A DNA stretch of 64,000 nucleotides from Caulobacter sp. (GCF_017744445.1 NZ_JAGIBH010000016.1:1-64000), one strand, 5' to 3'. Numbered from the stretch's first letter, positions 11,237-22,800 are shown. The notes: generated from the letters alone by a model not told the origin. Translations and numbers: made by a program.

Positions 11237-12915
11237 TGAAAAAATCCAAGAGCGACGAGCTCGTCTTCCTGCCGCTGGGCGGGTCGAACGAGATCGGCAT
11301 GAACTTCAATCTGTATGGCTTTGGCCCGGCGCACGATCGCAAGTGGATCGTCGTTGACCTGGGCGTGACCTTCGGCGACCAGACGACGCCTGGCGTCGAG
11401 ATCATTCTGCCGGACCCGACCTATATCGAGCCCTATGCTGACGACATCGTCGGCATCGTCCTGACCCACGCGCACGAAGACCACCTGGGCGCGGTGCACT
11501 GGCTGTGGCCGCGCTTGAAAGCGCCGGTCTACGCCACGCCATTCACCGCTTTCCTGCTGCGCGAGAAGCTGCGCGACGCCGACCTGCTGGACGAGGTGTC
11601 GATCACCGAAGTACCGCTGGGCGGTAAGTTCTCGCTGGGTCCGTTCGACCTGGAGCTGATCACCCTGACGCACTCGATCCCCGAGCCGAACGGCCTGGCG
11701 ATCAAGACGCCGCTGGGTACGATCCTGCACACCGGCGACTGGAAGATCGACCCCGAGCCCCAGCTGGGCGCCCCGACCGACGAAGCCGCCATCCGCCGCC
11801 TGGGCGACGAGGGCGTGCTGGCCATGGTCTGCGACAGCACCAACGTCTTCGTCGAAGGCGAAGCCGGCTCGGAAGCCGACGTCCGCGTGGCGCTGGGCAA
11901 CCTGATCCAGAGCCTGTCGGGCAAGATCGCCGTGGCCTGCTTCGCCTCGAACGTGGCGCGCATGGACACCGTGATCCGCGCGGCCCAGGCCAGCGGCCGA
12001 AAGGTTTGCCTGGCCGGCCGCTCGATGCACCGCATGGCCGCAGCTGCGCGTTCGGTCGGACTGCTGCAGGGCCTGGAGCCCTTCATCACTGACGACCAGG
12101 CCAAGCACATGGGCGAGGACGAGATCCTCTTCCTGTGCACCGGCAGCCAAGGCGAGGCCCGCGCGGCCCTGTCGCGCATCGCCGACGGCAGCCATCCGCA
12201 TGTGAAGCTGGGGCAGGGCGACCACGTGATCTTCAGCTCGCGGGTGATCCCGGGCAACGAGATCCCGATCCGCAACCTGCAGAACAAGCTGGCCGATCGT
12301 GGCGTGCGCCTGCACACCGAGCGCGACACGCCCGGCATCCACGTCTCGGGCCACCCGTGCCGTGAAGAGCTGCGCCAGATGTACGCGTGGGTTCGCCCGC
12401 ACATTGCCGTGCCGACCCACGGCGAGCGCCGCCACCTGATCGAGCACGCCGCCTTCGCCAAGGACCTGCAGGTCCCGCACGCGGTCAGCCCGCGCAACGG
12501 CGACATGGTGCTGCTGGCCCCCGGTCAGCCCGGCATCATCGACGAGGTGCCGGCCGGTCGTCTGTACGTGGATGGCGGCGTGGTCACGCCCGAGAACGGC
12601 GACGCCCTGCGCGAGCGCCGGCACGCGGCGTTCAACGGCATCCTGGCCGTGTCGATCGTGCTGGACGGCCGCAACAAGATCGTTTCGGGTCCGCAGGTGC
12701 GCGGCATCGGCCTGACCGGCGACGAGGAATACAGCCTGGACGACGCCCTGGACGACCTCGCCGAGGAAGCCGAGGGCGCCTACAAGAAGCTGGATGGCGA
12801 CGCTCGCGAGATCGACGAGACCATCGAGAGCGCCATCTCCCGCGCCGTGAAGAAGGCCGCGTTCCGTATCTGGGAGCGCAAGCCGGTCGTCGAGACGACG
12901 GTCCTGCGCATCTAG
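11236..12915 (+). CDS. rnj: ribonuclease J
   Basis: Metallo-beta-lactamase/beta-CASP motif LTHAHEDHLGAV plus PTHGERRHL. Confidence 0.95.
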   Translation: MKKSKSDELVFLPLGGSNEIGMNFNLYGFGPAHDRKWIVVDLGVTFGDQTTPGVEIILPDPTYIEPYADDIVGIVLTHAHEDHLGAVHWLWPRLKAPVYATPFTAFLLREKLRDADLLDEVSITEVPLGGKFSLGPFDLELITLTHSIPEPNGLAIKTPLGTILHTGDWKIDPEPQLGAPTDEAAIRRLGDEGVLAMVCDSTNVFVEGEAGSEADVRVALGNLIQSLSGKIAVACFASNVARMDTVIRAAQASGRKVCLAGRSMHRMAAAARSVGLLQGLEPFITDDQAKHMGEDEILFLCTGSQGEARAALSRIADGSHPHVKLGQGDHVIFSSRVIPGNEIPIRNLQNKLADRGVRLHTERDTPGIHVSGHPCREELRQMYAWVRPHIAVPTHGERRHLIEHAAFAKDLQVPHAVSPRNGDMVLLAPGQPGIIDEVPAGRLYVDGGVVTPENGDALRERRHAAFNGILAVSIVLDGRNKIVSGPQVRGIGLTGDEEYSLDDALDDLAEEAEGAYKKLDGDAREIDETIESAISRAVKKAAFRIWERKPVVETTVLRI

Positions 12916-13026
12916 TGAAGGCAGGGCGGCCACGGAAACGCCGTGGTCGCCCTATCTTTCCGCGCCGCGGACCTGGTGCTAGGCCAATCGGCAAAGACCA
13001 GAAAAGCGCAGCGGGAGTTCCCTGGA

Positions 13027-13443
13027 ATGATCGGCAAGCTCAACCACGTCGGCGTCGCCACGCCGTCGATCGACGACTCGGTCAAGATGTACCGCGACCT
13101 CTTGGGCGCCACCTCGGTCACCGAGAAGTGGGCGATGCCCGAGCAGGGGGTCTGGGTTTGCTTCGTCAACCTGCCCAACAGCCAGATCGAGCTGATCGAG
13201 CCCTATGGCGAGAGCTCGCCGATCCACGGCTTCCTGGCCAAGAACCCCAAGGGTGGCCAGCACCACATCTGCTTCGAGGTCGAGAACATCTACGAAGCCC
13301 GCGATGACCTGGTGGCCAAAGGCGCGACCGTGCTGGGCGAGCCCCGCATCGGCGCCCACGGCACGATGATCATCTTCGTTCACCCCAAGGACATGGGCGG
13401 CCTGCTGGTCGAGCTCATGGAAACGCCCAAGGACGCTCACTGA
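13027..13443 (+). CDS. mce: methylmalonyl-CoA epimerase (glyoxalase-fold)
   Basis: MIGKLNHVGVATPSIDDSVKMYRDLLGA; HHICFEVENI; HPKDMGGLLVELME. Confidence 0.92.
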   Translation: MIGKLNHVGVATPSIDDSVKMYRDLLGATSVTEKWAMPEQGVWVCFVNLPNSQIELIEPYGESSPIHGFLAKNPKGGQHHICFEVENIYEARDDLVAKGATVLGEPRIGAHGTMIIFVHPKDMGGLLVELMETPKDAH

Positions 13444-13703
13444 TGAGCCCGATTACCTGGTTCGCCATCTACCTGACCATCTGGTGGACGGTGCTGTTCG
13501 CCGTGCTGCCGCTGGGCTCGCAAAGCTTTCACGAGGCCGGCGTCACGCCGCCGCCAGGCGTGGATCCTGGCGCGCCGCTGAACCCGAACCTGAAGCGTAA
13601 GTTCATCACCACGACCTGGGTCTCGGCCGTCGTGTTCGTGCTGTTCTTCCTGACCGTGCACTTTCACCTGGTGACTCTGCCGGATCTTCCAGCCGCCACG
13701 TGA
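13443..13703 (+). CDS. DUF1467 family small membrane protein
   Basis: ATG overlaps mce stop; WWTVLFAVLPLGSQSFHEAG motif; two TM segments. Confidence 0.85.
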   Translation: MSPITWFAIYLTIWWTVLFAVLPLGSQSFHEAGVTPPPGVDPGAPLNPNLKRKFITTTWVSAVVFVLFFLTVHFHLVTLPDLPAAT

Positions 13704-13716
13704 CGTGCGGATGCAC

Positions 13717-13764
13717 AAGCCTTGGGCGCGGAGCGGTCGATTTGCCCGCATTCGCCCAAGGCTT
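13717..13764. repeat. 12-bp perfect inverted repeat (aagccttgggcg ... cgcccaaggctt)
   Basis: Arms 13717-13728 and 13753-13764 read directly. Confidence 0.85.
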
Positions 13765-13897
13765 GGGCGAACCGCCTCATTGTTAGCGCTTCCCATGGAT
13801 GGCCGTGCCCCAACACGTGTTCGGGCGGTAAGGTGACTTCAGGAGATCGGCCTAGCCGGTCTCGCTCTGTGGCGTCTTCCCCGACGATGACTTGAAA

Positions 13898-13932
13898 GGC
13901 CGCGCGGCGATCCGCGCGGCCTCTCTTTTTTC
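13898..13932 (+). terminator. Rho-independent terminator
   Basis: ggccgcgcgg/ccgcgcggcc stem followed by tctctttttt. Confidence 0.85.
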
Positions 13933-14026
13933 TACGGCGGAGCCTTAGTTTGGCCTCGCGCGTTGCCAAGCTGTCGGGGGAGGGGCTATCTCAGGCCCTT
14001 CTCGAATTCCCGGAGTTTCCACGCGC

Positions 14027-15358
14027 ATGCGCTTGTCGCGCTATTTCCTGCCGGTGCTGAAGGAAGCACCGTCCGACGCCCAGATCGTTTCGCACCAGCT
14101 GATGCTTCGCGCCGGCATGATCCGCCAGGAAGCGGCGGGCATCTATGCCTGGCTGCCACTGGGTCTGCGCGTGCTGAACAAGATCGAGCAGATCGTCCGC
14201 GAGGAAATGGATCGCGCCGGCGCCATCGAGCTCTTGATGCCGACCATCCAGCTGGCCGAGCTGTGGCGCGAAAGCGGTCGCTACGACGACTACGGCGACG
14301 AGATGCTGCGCATCACCGACCGTCACAAGCGCGAGCTGCTGTTCGGCCCGACCGCCGAGGAAGTCGTCACCGACATCTTCCGCGCCTCGGTCAAGAGCTA
14401 CAAGGACCTGCCCAAGAACCTCTACAACATCCAGTGGAAGTTCCGCGACGAGCGCCGTCCGCGCTTTGGCGTGATGCGCGGCCGTGAGTTCCTGATGAAG
14501 GACGCCTACAGCTTCGACCTCGACGCCGAGGGCGCGCGCAAGTCCTACAACCGCATGTTCGTGGCCTATCTGAACCTGTTCGCGCGGATGGGCCTGAAGG
14601 CGGTGCCGATGCGCGCCGACACCGGCCCGATCGGCGGCGACCTCAGCCATGAGTTCATCGTCCTGGCCGAGACCGGTGAAAGCGCCGTCTTCTGCCACAA
14701 GGACCTGGTCGAGATGCCGGCTCCCGGTCCGGATCTGGATTGGGCCAACGGCGATCTGCAGCCGCTGGTGAACCAGCGCACGGCGCTGTACGCCGCGACC
14801 GAGGAAATGCACGACGAAGCCGCCTTCAACGCCCTGCCGGAAGGCGACCGCCTGTCGGCGCGCGGCATCGAGGTCGGCCACATCTTCTCGTTCGGCACCA
14901 AGTATTCCGAGCCGATGAAGGCCACGATCCAAGGTCCGGATGGCCAGCAAGTCCCGGCCCAGATGGGCAGCTACGGCGTCGGCGTCTCGCGTCTGCTAGG
15001 CGCGATCATCGAGGCCAGCCATGACGAAGGCGGCATCATCTGGCCGGAAAGCGTCGCGCCGTTTGATGTCGGCATCGTCAACATGCGGCAGGGCGACGCT
15101 GCCTGCGACGCGGCTTGCGAGACCGCCTACAACGCGCTGAAGGCCGCCGGTAAGGACGTGCTGTACGACGATACCGACGCCCGCGGCGGCGCCAAGTTCG
15201 CCACCATGGACCTGATCGGTCTGCCCTGGCAGCTGATCGTCGGCCCCAAGGGCATCGCCGAGGGCGTGGTCGAGATCAAGAACCGCAAGACCGGCGAGCG
15301 TCACACCGCCTCGCTCGAATCCGTCCTCGACGGCCTGACCAAGAGCAAGACCGCCTGA
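14027..15358 (+). CDS. proS: prolyl-tRNA synthetase
   Basis: [50 protein letters not shown]. Confidence 0.98.
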   Translation: MRLSRYFLPVLKEAPSDAQIVSHQLMLRAGMIRQEAAGIYAWLPLGLRVLNKIEQIVREEMDRAGAIELLMPTIQLAELWRESGRYDDYGDEMLRITDRHKRELLFGPTAEEVVTDIFRASVKSYKDLPKNLYNIQWKFRDERRPRFGVMRGREFLMKDAYSFDLDAEGARKSYNRMFVAYLNLFARMGLKAVPMRADTGPIGGDLSHEFIVLAETGESAVFCHKDLVEMPAPGPDLDWANGDLQPLVNQRTALYAATEEMHDEAAFNALPEGDRLSARGIEVGHIFSFGTKYSEPMKATIQGPDGQQVPAQMGSYGVGVSRLLGAIIEASHDEGGIIWPESVAPFDVGIVNMRQGDAACDAACETAYNALKAAGKDVLYDDTDARGGAKFATMDLIGLPWQLIVGPKGIAEGVVEIKNRKTGERHTASLESVLDGLTKSKTA

Positions 15359-16638
15359 TGCCAGACGCCCGCGCCGCCGGTCCCTTCAGTCGCTGGGAGC
15401 GCTCTGTCGCTCGCCGGTATCTGTTCGCCAAGCGCAAGAACGGCGGCGTGGCGCTGATCTCGGTCATCTCGTTCAGCGCGGTGATGTTGGCGGTCTTCGC
15501 CCTCATCACCGTGATGAGCGTCATGAACGGCTTCCGAGCCGAGCTGCTGGGCCGGATCCTCGGCTTCAACGGCCACCTCTACGCCCAGTCGCCGATGATC
15601 AACGGCCCTGACCGCGACACCGTGATCCGCCGGATCAAGGCCGCGCCGGGCGTCATCCAGGCCGCGCCGATGGTCGAGGCCCAGGCCATGGTGCTGGGCC
15701 CGACCCAGGTGACCGGCGCCATCGTGCGTGGGGTCACCACCAGCGACCTGCGGCACATGTCGCTGATCGCCGGCAATATCAAGAAAGGCTCGATGGACGG
15801 CTTCGGCGTCGGCGAGTACGGCGGCGAGATCGTGCTGATCGGCGACCGTATGGCCCAGAGCCTGGGCGTGCAGCCTGGTGACCCCATCACCCTGATCTCG
15901 CCCTCGGGCCCGTCGACCGCCTTCGGCAGCTCGACCCAGGAAAAGAACTACATCGTCGGCGGCGTCTTCAGCGTCGGCATGAGCCAGTTCGACGAGGCCT
16001 TCGTCTACATGCCGCTGGCCCAGGCCCAGCTGTTCTTTGGCCGCGACACCTCGGTCGACTATGTCGAGATCAAGCTCGACGACCCCGACAAGGCCAAGGC
16101 GCTGAAGCACGACGTCGAGGTCGCCAGCGGCCCCGGCGCCCTGGTCAGCGACTGGCAGGACAAGAACCACAGCTACTTCACCGCCCTGCAGGTCGAGCGG
16201 AAGGTCATGCGCCTGATCCTGGGCTGCATCGTCGCCATCGCCACCCTGAACATCATCTCCAGCCTGGTCATGCTGGTGAAGAACAAGGGCAAGGACATCG
16301 CCATCCTTCGCACCATGGGCGCGGGGCAGGGCGCGATCCTGCGGATCTTCGTCATGGCCGGCGCCTCGATCGGCGTGGCCGGCACGCTGTGCGGCCTGGC
16401 CCTGGGCGCGCTGTTCTGCACCTACATCACGCCCATCCAGAACTTCGTGGAATGGGCCACCGGCACGGCCGTCTTCAGCGCCGACGTCTACATGCTCTCG
16501 CACATCCCGGCGAAGATCGACTGGACCGAGGTCGCGGGCATCGTGACCCTGTCGGCCCTGTTCAGCGTGCTGGCGACCCTGCCGCCGGCCTGGCGCGCCT
16601 CGCGTCTCGATCCGGTGGAGGCGCTTCGTTATGAGTGA
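15358..16638 (+). CDS. lolC: lipoprotein-releasing ABC transporter permease LolC/LolE family
   Basis: [31 protein letters not shown]-terminal [18 protein letters not shown]; followed by lolD. Confidence 0.94.
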   Translation: MPDARAAGPFSRWERSVARRYLFAKRKNGGVALISVISFSAVMLAVFALITVMSVMNGFRAELLGRILGFNGHLYAQSPMINGPDRDTVIRRIKAAPGVIQAAPMVEAQAMVLGPTQVTGAIVRGVTTSDLRHMSLIAGNIKKGSMDGFGVGEYGGEIVLIGDRMAQSLGVQPGDPITLISPSGPSTAFGSSTQEKNYIVGGVFSVGMSQFDEAFVYMPLAQAQLFFGRDTSVDYVEIKLDDPDKAKALKHDVEVASGPGALVSDWQDKNHSYFTALQVERKVMRLILGCIVAIATLNIISSLVMLVKNKGKDIAILRTMGAGQGAILRIFVMAGASIGVAGTLCGLALGALFCTYITPIQNFVEWATGTAVFSADVYMLSHIPAKIDWTEVAGIVTLSALFSVLATLPPAWRASRLDPVEALRYE

Positions 16639-17320
16639 TCCGATCCTGGCCCTACGTGGGGTCGAGCGCGTCTACAAGACCGAGGCTGGCCCGCTGCCGG
16701 TGCTGCGCGGCGTCGATATCGACGTTTATCCGGGCGAGGTCGTCGGCCTGATCGGGCCTTCGGGCTCGGGCAAGTCGTCGCTGTTGCACTCTGCGGGTCT
16801 GCTCGAGCGGCCTGACGCTGGTCTGGTGGCCCTGGAAGGCCGCGACTGCTCCAAGCTGTCCGAGCGCGTCCGCACCCGTATCCGTCTGGGCACGGTGGGC
16901 TTCGTCTACCAGTTCCACCACCTGCTGCCCGAGTTCTCGGCCATCGAGAACGTGGCCATGCCGCTGACCATCGCCGGCAAGAGCCGCAAGGAAGCCGAGA
17001 GCCGCGCTCGGGAACTGCTGGAAGGTCTGGGCCTGGGTCACCGCCTGACCCACCAGCCGGCCCAGATGTCCGGCGGCGAGCAGCAACGCGTCGCCATCGC
17101 CCGCGCCCTGGCCAATCATCCCAAGCTTCTGCTGGCCGACGAGCCGACCGGCAATCTGGACCCGGCCACCTCGGCGGCGGTGTTCCAGGCCCTGTACCAG
17201 ACCTGCCGCCAGCAGGGCGTCGCGGCCGTGATCGCCACGCACAACATGGAACTGGCCCGCTACATGGACCGCGTGGTCGCCCTGAAGGACGGCCACCTGG
17301 AAACCCAAAGCTTCAGCTAG
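16631..17320 (+). CDS. lolD: lipoprotein-releasing ABC transporter ATPase
   Basis: Walker [10 protein letters not shown], signature [14 protein letters not shown], Walker [13 protein letters not shown]. Confidence 0.96.
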   Translation: MSDPILALRGVERVYKTEAGPLPVLRGVDIDVYPGEVVGLIGPSGSGKSSLLHSAGLLERPDAGLVALEGRDCSKLSERVRTRIRLGTVGFVYQFHHLLPEFSAIENVAMPLTIAGKSRKEAESRARELLEGLGLGHRLTHQPAQMSGGEQQRVAIARALANHPKLLLADEPTGNLDPATSAAVFQALYQTCRQQGVAAVIATHNMELARYMDRVVALKDGHLETQSFS

Positions 17321-18555
17321 AACTGATGGCGGAAGGCGGTCTGCACGACCGTCTGACGCTGGCGAGGGTCCAGGGCGAACCGCGTGCGATCACGGCGGAA
17401 GCTGTCGATATACAGCGCCTCGAACACGATCTGGGCGTTCGGCTTGACGTCCCAGCGATAGGCCGCCAGCCCCGACCAGCCGTGCTCGGCATTGTTGTCG
17501 AAGGCCTTGTTGGTGCGGTCCGTCGTCGAGAAGTGATCCAGGCGCGCGGTCGCCGAGCCCGGTCCCAGCGCCTTGCTGGCCGAGACATAGGCCGCCTCGA
17601 ACCCGACGTCCGCCCAGATGCCGAAGGCGTTCGAATAGCCCATCAGGGTCTCGCCGGTCATGACCTGGGCCTTCACCGCGACGGTGTCCAGGTCCAGGCG
17701 CATGCCGAGGTTCCAGAACCGGGTCTCCCACGACCATTCGCGATTGGCGTCGACGCTGGTGCGGTCGCCTTCGTTGTCATAGCGGAAAAGGTCGAAGGCC
17801 AGGCGCGACGATGGCCGCCACTCGATCCGGCCGTAATAGCCGAACCGGCCGTCGATCTCGGCCAGGGGCGTGGTCGACGGGGCCTGGCGAGAAGCCATGC
17901 GGCCGGCCAAGGGCGGCAGCGGGAAGCGACCGAACACCGGCGACTTGATGTCGTGCAGCGCCCAGCCGCGGAAGGTCAATTCGGTGCCCGAGGTGTCGCC
18001 GTTCTTGAACACTCCGGCCGTAAACCCGAAAGTCTGGCCGGCCAGGCTGCGCCGGATCGTGGCCTCGACCCCGACGACCTTGGTCTCCTCGGCCACCCAG
18101 CTGTTGATCGCCGAAGGGGTGATGGTGTCGGGCACGGACCAGTCCAGGCCGTCGTGCTCCAGCGAGATCGTCGGATAGAACACGCCGGCCCGGGCCGAAA
18201 GGCGTAGAGCCGAGCCCGGCCGAGAACGATAGGCTAGATAGCCTTCGCCCATGTCGACCAGATGCCGCTGGCCGTCCTGACTCTCGGCCACGATCACGGC
18301 CGACAGGGTGTCGGAAAAGCGCGGGTTCCAGACTAGGGCGGCTTCGCCCAGGCGCAGGCCCTGGTGATCGTCGCCGAACCGGGCCTTGCCCAGGCCGCCG
18401 TCGATCCAGGACGTCTCGCCATCGGCAGCCGCCAGGCGCAGATCGACCAGGCCCGAAAGGGTGTCGCGGGAGAACAGGTCCGCTTGCGCGCAAGCCGAAC
18501 CGGCGCTCGCCAAGACCAGGGCCGTCCCCACAACGGTCGAAGTCACTCTCCCCAT
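17317..18555 (-). CDS. putative outer-membrane beta-barrel (porin-like) protein
   Basis: Signal peptide ([14 protein letters not shown]), amphipathic strand pattern, C-terminal aromatic residue (FRHQF). Confidence 0.75.
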   Translation of the reverse strand: MGRVTSTVVGTALVLASAGSACAQADLFSRDTLSGLVDLRLAAADGETSWIDGGLGKARFGDDHQGLRLGEAALVWNPRFSDTLSAVIVAESQDGQRHLVDMGEGYLAYRSRPGSALRLSARAGVFYPTISLEHDGLDWSVPDTITPSAINSWVAEETKVVGVEATIRRSLAGQTFGFTAGVFKNGDTSGTELTFRGWALHDIKSPVFGRFPLPPLAGRMASRQAPSTTPLAEIDGRFGYYGRIEWRPSSRLAFDLFRYDNEGDRTSVDANREWSWETRFWNLGMRLDLDTVAVKAQVMTGETLMGYSNAFGIWADVGFEAAYVSASKALGPGSATARLDHFSTTDRTNKAFDNNAEHGWSGLAAYRWDVKPNAQIVFEALYIDSFRRDRTRFALDPRQRQTVVQTAFRHQF

Positions 18556-18590
18556 GACAGGGAGACTGCGGGACGACCGCTGCGATTGCG

Positions 18591-19547
18591 TTAAAGCAGG
18601 GCCTGTTTCATGGCGGCGAAAAAGCCGGCCTGATCGATCTTCTTGATCACCCGTGCATTGGGCGGCCGACGCTTCAGGGCCGGGTCGGCGATCTCGATGT
18701 CCGGCAGGATAGAGTGTGAGACGCTGAGGTAGCCACGTGTCAGCTCGCCCATGGTCTCGACGTCGACCACGCAGTCCTCGGCTTTCAGGATCAGGCGCTC
18801 ATCCAGGGCGATGGCGCAGGTGAGGGCGTCCGGGTGCAGGCTGCCGTCCAGTCCCTCGGTCTCGCGGGCGAAGGCCAGCGAGGCGCGGTTCACGTCGGTG
18901 AAGAACTTGGCCTTGTCGGTGCCCAGGGCTTCCAGCTCCGCCAGTTGCGCGGTGCTCCACAGGCCGTCGTTCAGCGTCAGGGTCCAGGTGGCGATCGACA
19001 GGTTGAAGCCGGCATTGACGACGATCTTGGCCGCCTCGGGATCGACATAGAAATTGTACTCGGCGGCCGGGGTGACGTTCCCGACGCCATTGTCCGTGCC
19101 GCCCATGACCCACAGATGCTTCAGCGCCTTGGCGATGCGCGGTTCGCGCAGATAGGCCAGGGCGATGTTGGTCAGCGGCGCCTGGGCGATCAGGGTGATC
19201 TCTCCGGGCGCGTCCATGATCCGCCGCACCAGCTCGTCGACCGCGTGGCCGTCGGCGGGGCGCTGGGCGGCTTCTGGAAAGCCGCTGTCGCTCATGCCGT
19301 CGTGGCCGAACACATAGGCGGCGTCCAATGGCGCGCGCGTGAACGGCGCCTGGGCGCCCAGATAGACCGGCACGCCGGCCTTGCCGCATTGCTCCAGCGT
19401 GACCAGGGCGTTCTCGGCATGCTGGACGAAGCCGACATTGCCGTGGGCGATGGTGATGGCCTCGACGGTCACGCCGGGGCGGGTGAGGGCGAGCATCAGG
19501 GAGAAGACGTCGTCGCCGGCGGTGTCGGTGTCGATGATCAGGCGCAT
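18591..19547 (-). CDS. inosine-uridine preferring nucleoside hydrolase family protein
   Basis: MRLIIDTDTAGDDVFSLMLAL (DTDxGxDD motif); ORF extends to 19781 but start at MRLIIDTD is most likely. Confidence 0.9.
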   Translation of the reverse strand: MRLIIDTDTAGDDVFSLMLALTRPGVTVEAITIAHGNVGFVQHAENALVTLEQCGKAGVPVYLGAQAPFTRAPLDAAYVFGHDGMSDSGFPEAAQRPADGHAVDELVRRIMDAPGEITLIAQAPLTNIALAYLREPRIAKALKHLWVMGGTDNGVGNVTPAAEYNFYVDPEAAKIVVNAGFNLSIATWTLTLNDGLWSTAQLAELEALGTDKAKFFTDVNRASLAFARETEGLDGSLHPDALTCAIALDERLILKAEDCVVDVETMGELTRGYLSVSHSILPDIEIADPALKRRPPNARVIKKIDQAGFFAAMKQALL

Positions 19548-19639
19548 GGCGCCGATCTGAACCGATCCGGCGGGCTTGGCCATAGGGACGGGGCGCCTAT
19601 CGAGTGACTCGGGCGAAGAAAATGTGGTGGAACGTCGCG

Positions 19640-19654
19640 GAACATCTTGTGAAC
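19640..19654. promoter_or_regulatory. LexA-type SOS box (GAAC-N7-GAAC)
   Basis: gaacatcttgtgaac, reverse complement of the alphaproteobacterial GTTC-N7-GTTC operator; 49 bp upstream of the 29-aa ORF. Confidence 0.8.
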
Positions 19655-19703
19655 AGAACAAAACCGGAATATGGAACAAAACAAGAAATCTGTGGAGGTT
19701 CCG

Positions 19704-19793
19704 ATGATCCGTATCGCGCGTGAGTCTCTGGCCCTTGTGTCGGTCGCCAGCTTCGTATGGATGATGTGTACGGTCGCCCAACTGGTGGCCTGA
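19704..19793 (+). CDS. sidA: 29-aa putative membrane peptide, SidA-like SOS division inhibitor
   Basis: [32 protein letters not shown] tggagg upstream; LexA box upstream; lies just before dnaE. Absent from ORF track because of length. Confidence 0.8.
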   Translation: MIRIARESLALVSVASFVWMMCTVAQLVA

Positions 19794-19822
19794 GTCTTTT
19801 GGTCGTGTAGCGGAGGTCGGTC

Positions 19823-22800
19823 ATGGCGGACGGGGAAGGACAGGGTTTCGTCCACCTGCGGGTCCGCTCGGCCTATTCGCTGCTCGAGGGCGCCATCAAG
19901 GCCGACCAGATCGGCAAGCTGGCCGCCGCGGCGGGCATGCCGGCGGCGGCGATCGCCGACCGGGCCAACCTGTTCGGGGCGCTGGAATATTCGTCCTACG
20001 CCAAGGACGCGGGGGTCCAGCCGATCATCGGCTGCGCCATTCCCGTCACCGGCATCGGCGGCGGCCCGACCGAGCGCTGGGCCCGCGCGCCGACGATCAT
20101 GCTGCTGGCCCAGAACGAGCTGGGCTATCTGAACCTCTCCGAGCTGTCGTCGATCGCCTATCTCGACAGCGCCGAACTGCCTGAACCGGTCGTGCCGTGG
20201 GCCAAGGTCGCCGAGTACAGCGAAGGCCTGATCATGCTGTCGGGCGGCACGGACGGTCCGGTCGACGCCCTTTATGCCGCAGGCAAGAACGCCGAGGCGT
20301 CGGCCGCCCTGGCCGAGATGCACCGGGTGTTCGGTGACCGGTTCTATGTCGAGCTGCAACGCCACGGCCTGCCCAAGCAGGCGGCCGCCGAGGCGGGCCT
20401 GGTCAACTGGGCCTATGACCATGACGTGCCGCTGGTCGCCACCAACGACGTCTATTTCGCCAAGGAAAACTTCTACGACGCGCACGACGCGCTGCTGTGC
20501 ATCGCCGACGGCTCGTTCGTCGGACAGGACGAGCGTCGCCGCGTCACGCCCGAACACTGGTTCAAGCCGGCGGCGGACATGCGCAAGCTGTTCTCCGACC
20601 TGCCGGAAGCCTGCGACAACACCCTGGATATCGCCCGCCGCTGCGCCTTCATGGTGCACAAGCGCGATCCCATCCTGCCTAGCTTCCCGACCGGCGATGG
20701 CCGTAACGAAGCCGAGGAGCTGCGCTACCAGGCGCGCGAGGGCCTGAAGATGCGCCTCGAAGGGCTGACGATGTCGGCCACTTTGGAGGAGTATGAGAAG
20801 CGGCTCGAGTTCGAGCTGAACATCATCGAGAAGATGGGGTTCCCCGGCTACTTCCTGATCGTCTCGGACTTCATCAAATGGGGTAAGAACCACGGCATTC
20901 CGGTTGGTCCGGGGCGGGGTTCGGGCGCCGGTTCGCTGGTCGCCTGGGTGCTGACCATCACCGACCTGGACCCGCTGCGGTTCGGCCTGCTGTTCGAGCG
21001 CTTCCTCAATCCCGAGCGGGTTTCGATGCCCGACTTCGACGTCGACTTCTGTCAGGAGCGACGCGAAGAGGTGATCTCCTACGTGCAGGAGAAGTACGGC
21101 CGCGACCGCGTGGCCCAGATCATCACCTTCGGTTCGCTGCAGGCCCGCGCCGTGCTGCGCGATGTCGGCCGCGTGATGCAGCTGCCGCTGGGTTTGGTCG
21201 ACCGTCTCTGCAAGATGGTGCCCAACAACCCGGCCGCGCCGGTGACCCTGGCCCAGGCCATCGACCTGGAGCCGCGCCTGAAGCAGGCCAAGAAGGAAGA
21301 CGCCAACGTCTCGGCCTGTCTGGACGTTGCCCTGCAGCTGGAAGGCCTGTTCCGCAACGCCTCGACCCACGCCGCCGGCGTCGTGATCGGCGACCGGCCG
21401 CTGACCCAGCTGACTCCGCTGTACAAGGATCCGCGCTCGGACCTGCCGGCCACCCAGTTCAACATGAAGTGGGTCGAAAGCGCCGGCCTGGTGAAGTTCG
21501 ACTTCCTGGGCCTGAAGACCCTGACCGTGCTGGACCGCGCGGTGAAGCACCTGAAGAAGCGCGGCTTCGAGATCGACCTGGGCAAGCTGCCCTTTGACGA
21601 CACCACGACCTACGAATTGCTCGCTTCCGGCCAGACGGTCGGCGTGTTCCAGCTGGAAAGCCAGGGCATGCGGGACACGCTGCGCAAGATGCGCTGCGGC
21701 TCGATCGAGGAGATCACCGCGCTGATCTCGCTCTATCGCCCGGGCCCGATGGATAACATCGATACCTTCGTCGACTGTAAGTTCGGCCGAAAGCCCGTCG
21801 ACACCCTGCACCCATCGCTGGAGACGGTGCTGAAGGAGACCTACGGCGTCATCGTCTACCAGGAACAGGTGATGCAGATCGCCCAGATCCTGGCGGGCTA
21901 CAGCCTGGGCGAAGCCGACCTTCTGCGTCGCGCGATGGGTAAGAAAAAGAAGGAGGAGATGGATCTCCAGAAGATCCGTTTCGTCTCCGGCGCCAAGGAA
22001 AAGAACGTCCCTGAGGAACAGTCGGGCTCGATCTTCGAACTGGTGGCCAAGTTCGCCGGCTACGGCTTCAACAAGTCGCACGCCGCCGCCTATGCCTTCA
22101 TCTCGTACCAGACGGCCTGGCTGAAGGCGAACACGCCGGTCGAGTTCTTCGCCGCGTCGATGAGCCTCGATCTGTCGAACACCGACAAGCTGGCCGTCTT
22201 CCACCAGGACGCTCGCAAGTTCGAGATCAATGTCCGGGCCCCGGACGTCAATGTCTCGGGCGCCGACTTCGAGGTCGAGAACGGCGAGGTGCTTTACGCC
22301 CTGGGCGCCATCCGCAACGTCGGTCTGGAAGCGATGAAGCACCTGGTGGCGATCCGCGACGAGGGCGGACCGTTCCGCGACATCTTCGACTTCGTCGAGC
22401 GCATCGATCCCAAGCAGGTCAACAAGCGCGCCATCGAAAACCTGGCGCGGGCCGGGGCTTTCGACCAGATCCACAAGAACCGCGCCCAGATCGTGGCCTC
22501 GGCCGACGTGCTGATCGCCCACGCCCAGAGCTGCCACGCCGATCGCCAGGGCGGGCAGGGCGGTTTGTTCGGCTCTGATCCAGGGGCGGGGCGTCCGCGC
22601 CTGTCCAAGACCGAGAACTGGAACCAGGTCGACCTGCTGGACGAAGAGCTGTCGGCCGTCGGCTTCTACCTGACCGGTCACCCGCTGGAAGACGTGGTCG
22701 GCATGCTGCGCCGCCGGCGCGTGGCCCTTGTGACCGAGGCCATGGGGCAGGCCGAGGCCGGCATGGAAGCCCTGCGCATGTGCGGCGTGGTCCGTCGCCG

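Noticed and set aside
19538-22681. 1047-aa minus-strand ORF opposite dnaE
   Set aside because: Shadow ORF from high GC3 codon bias; low-complexity Gln/Arg/Gly/His-rich translation, no domain, and dnaE is unambiguous on the plus strand.
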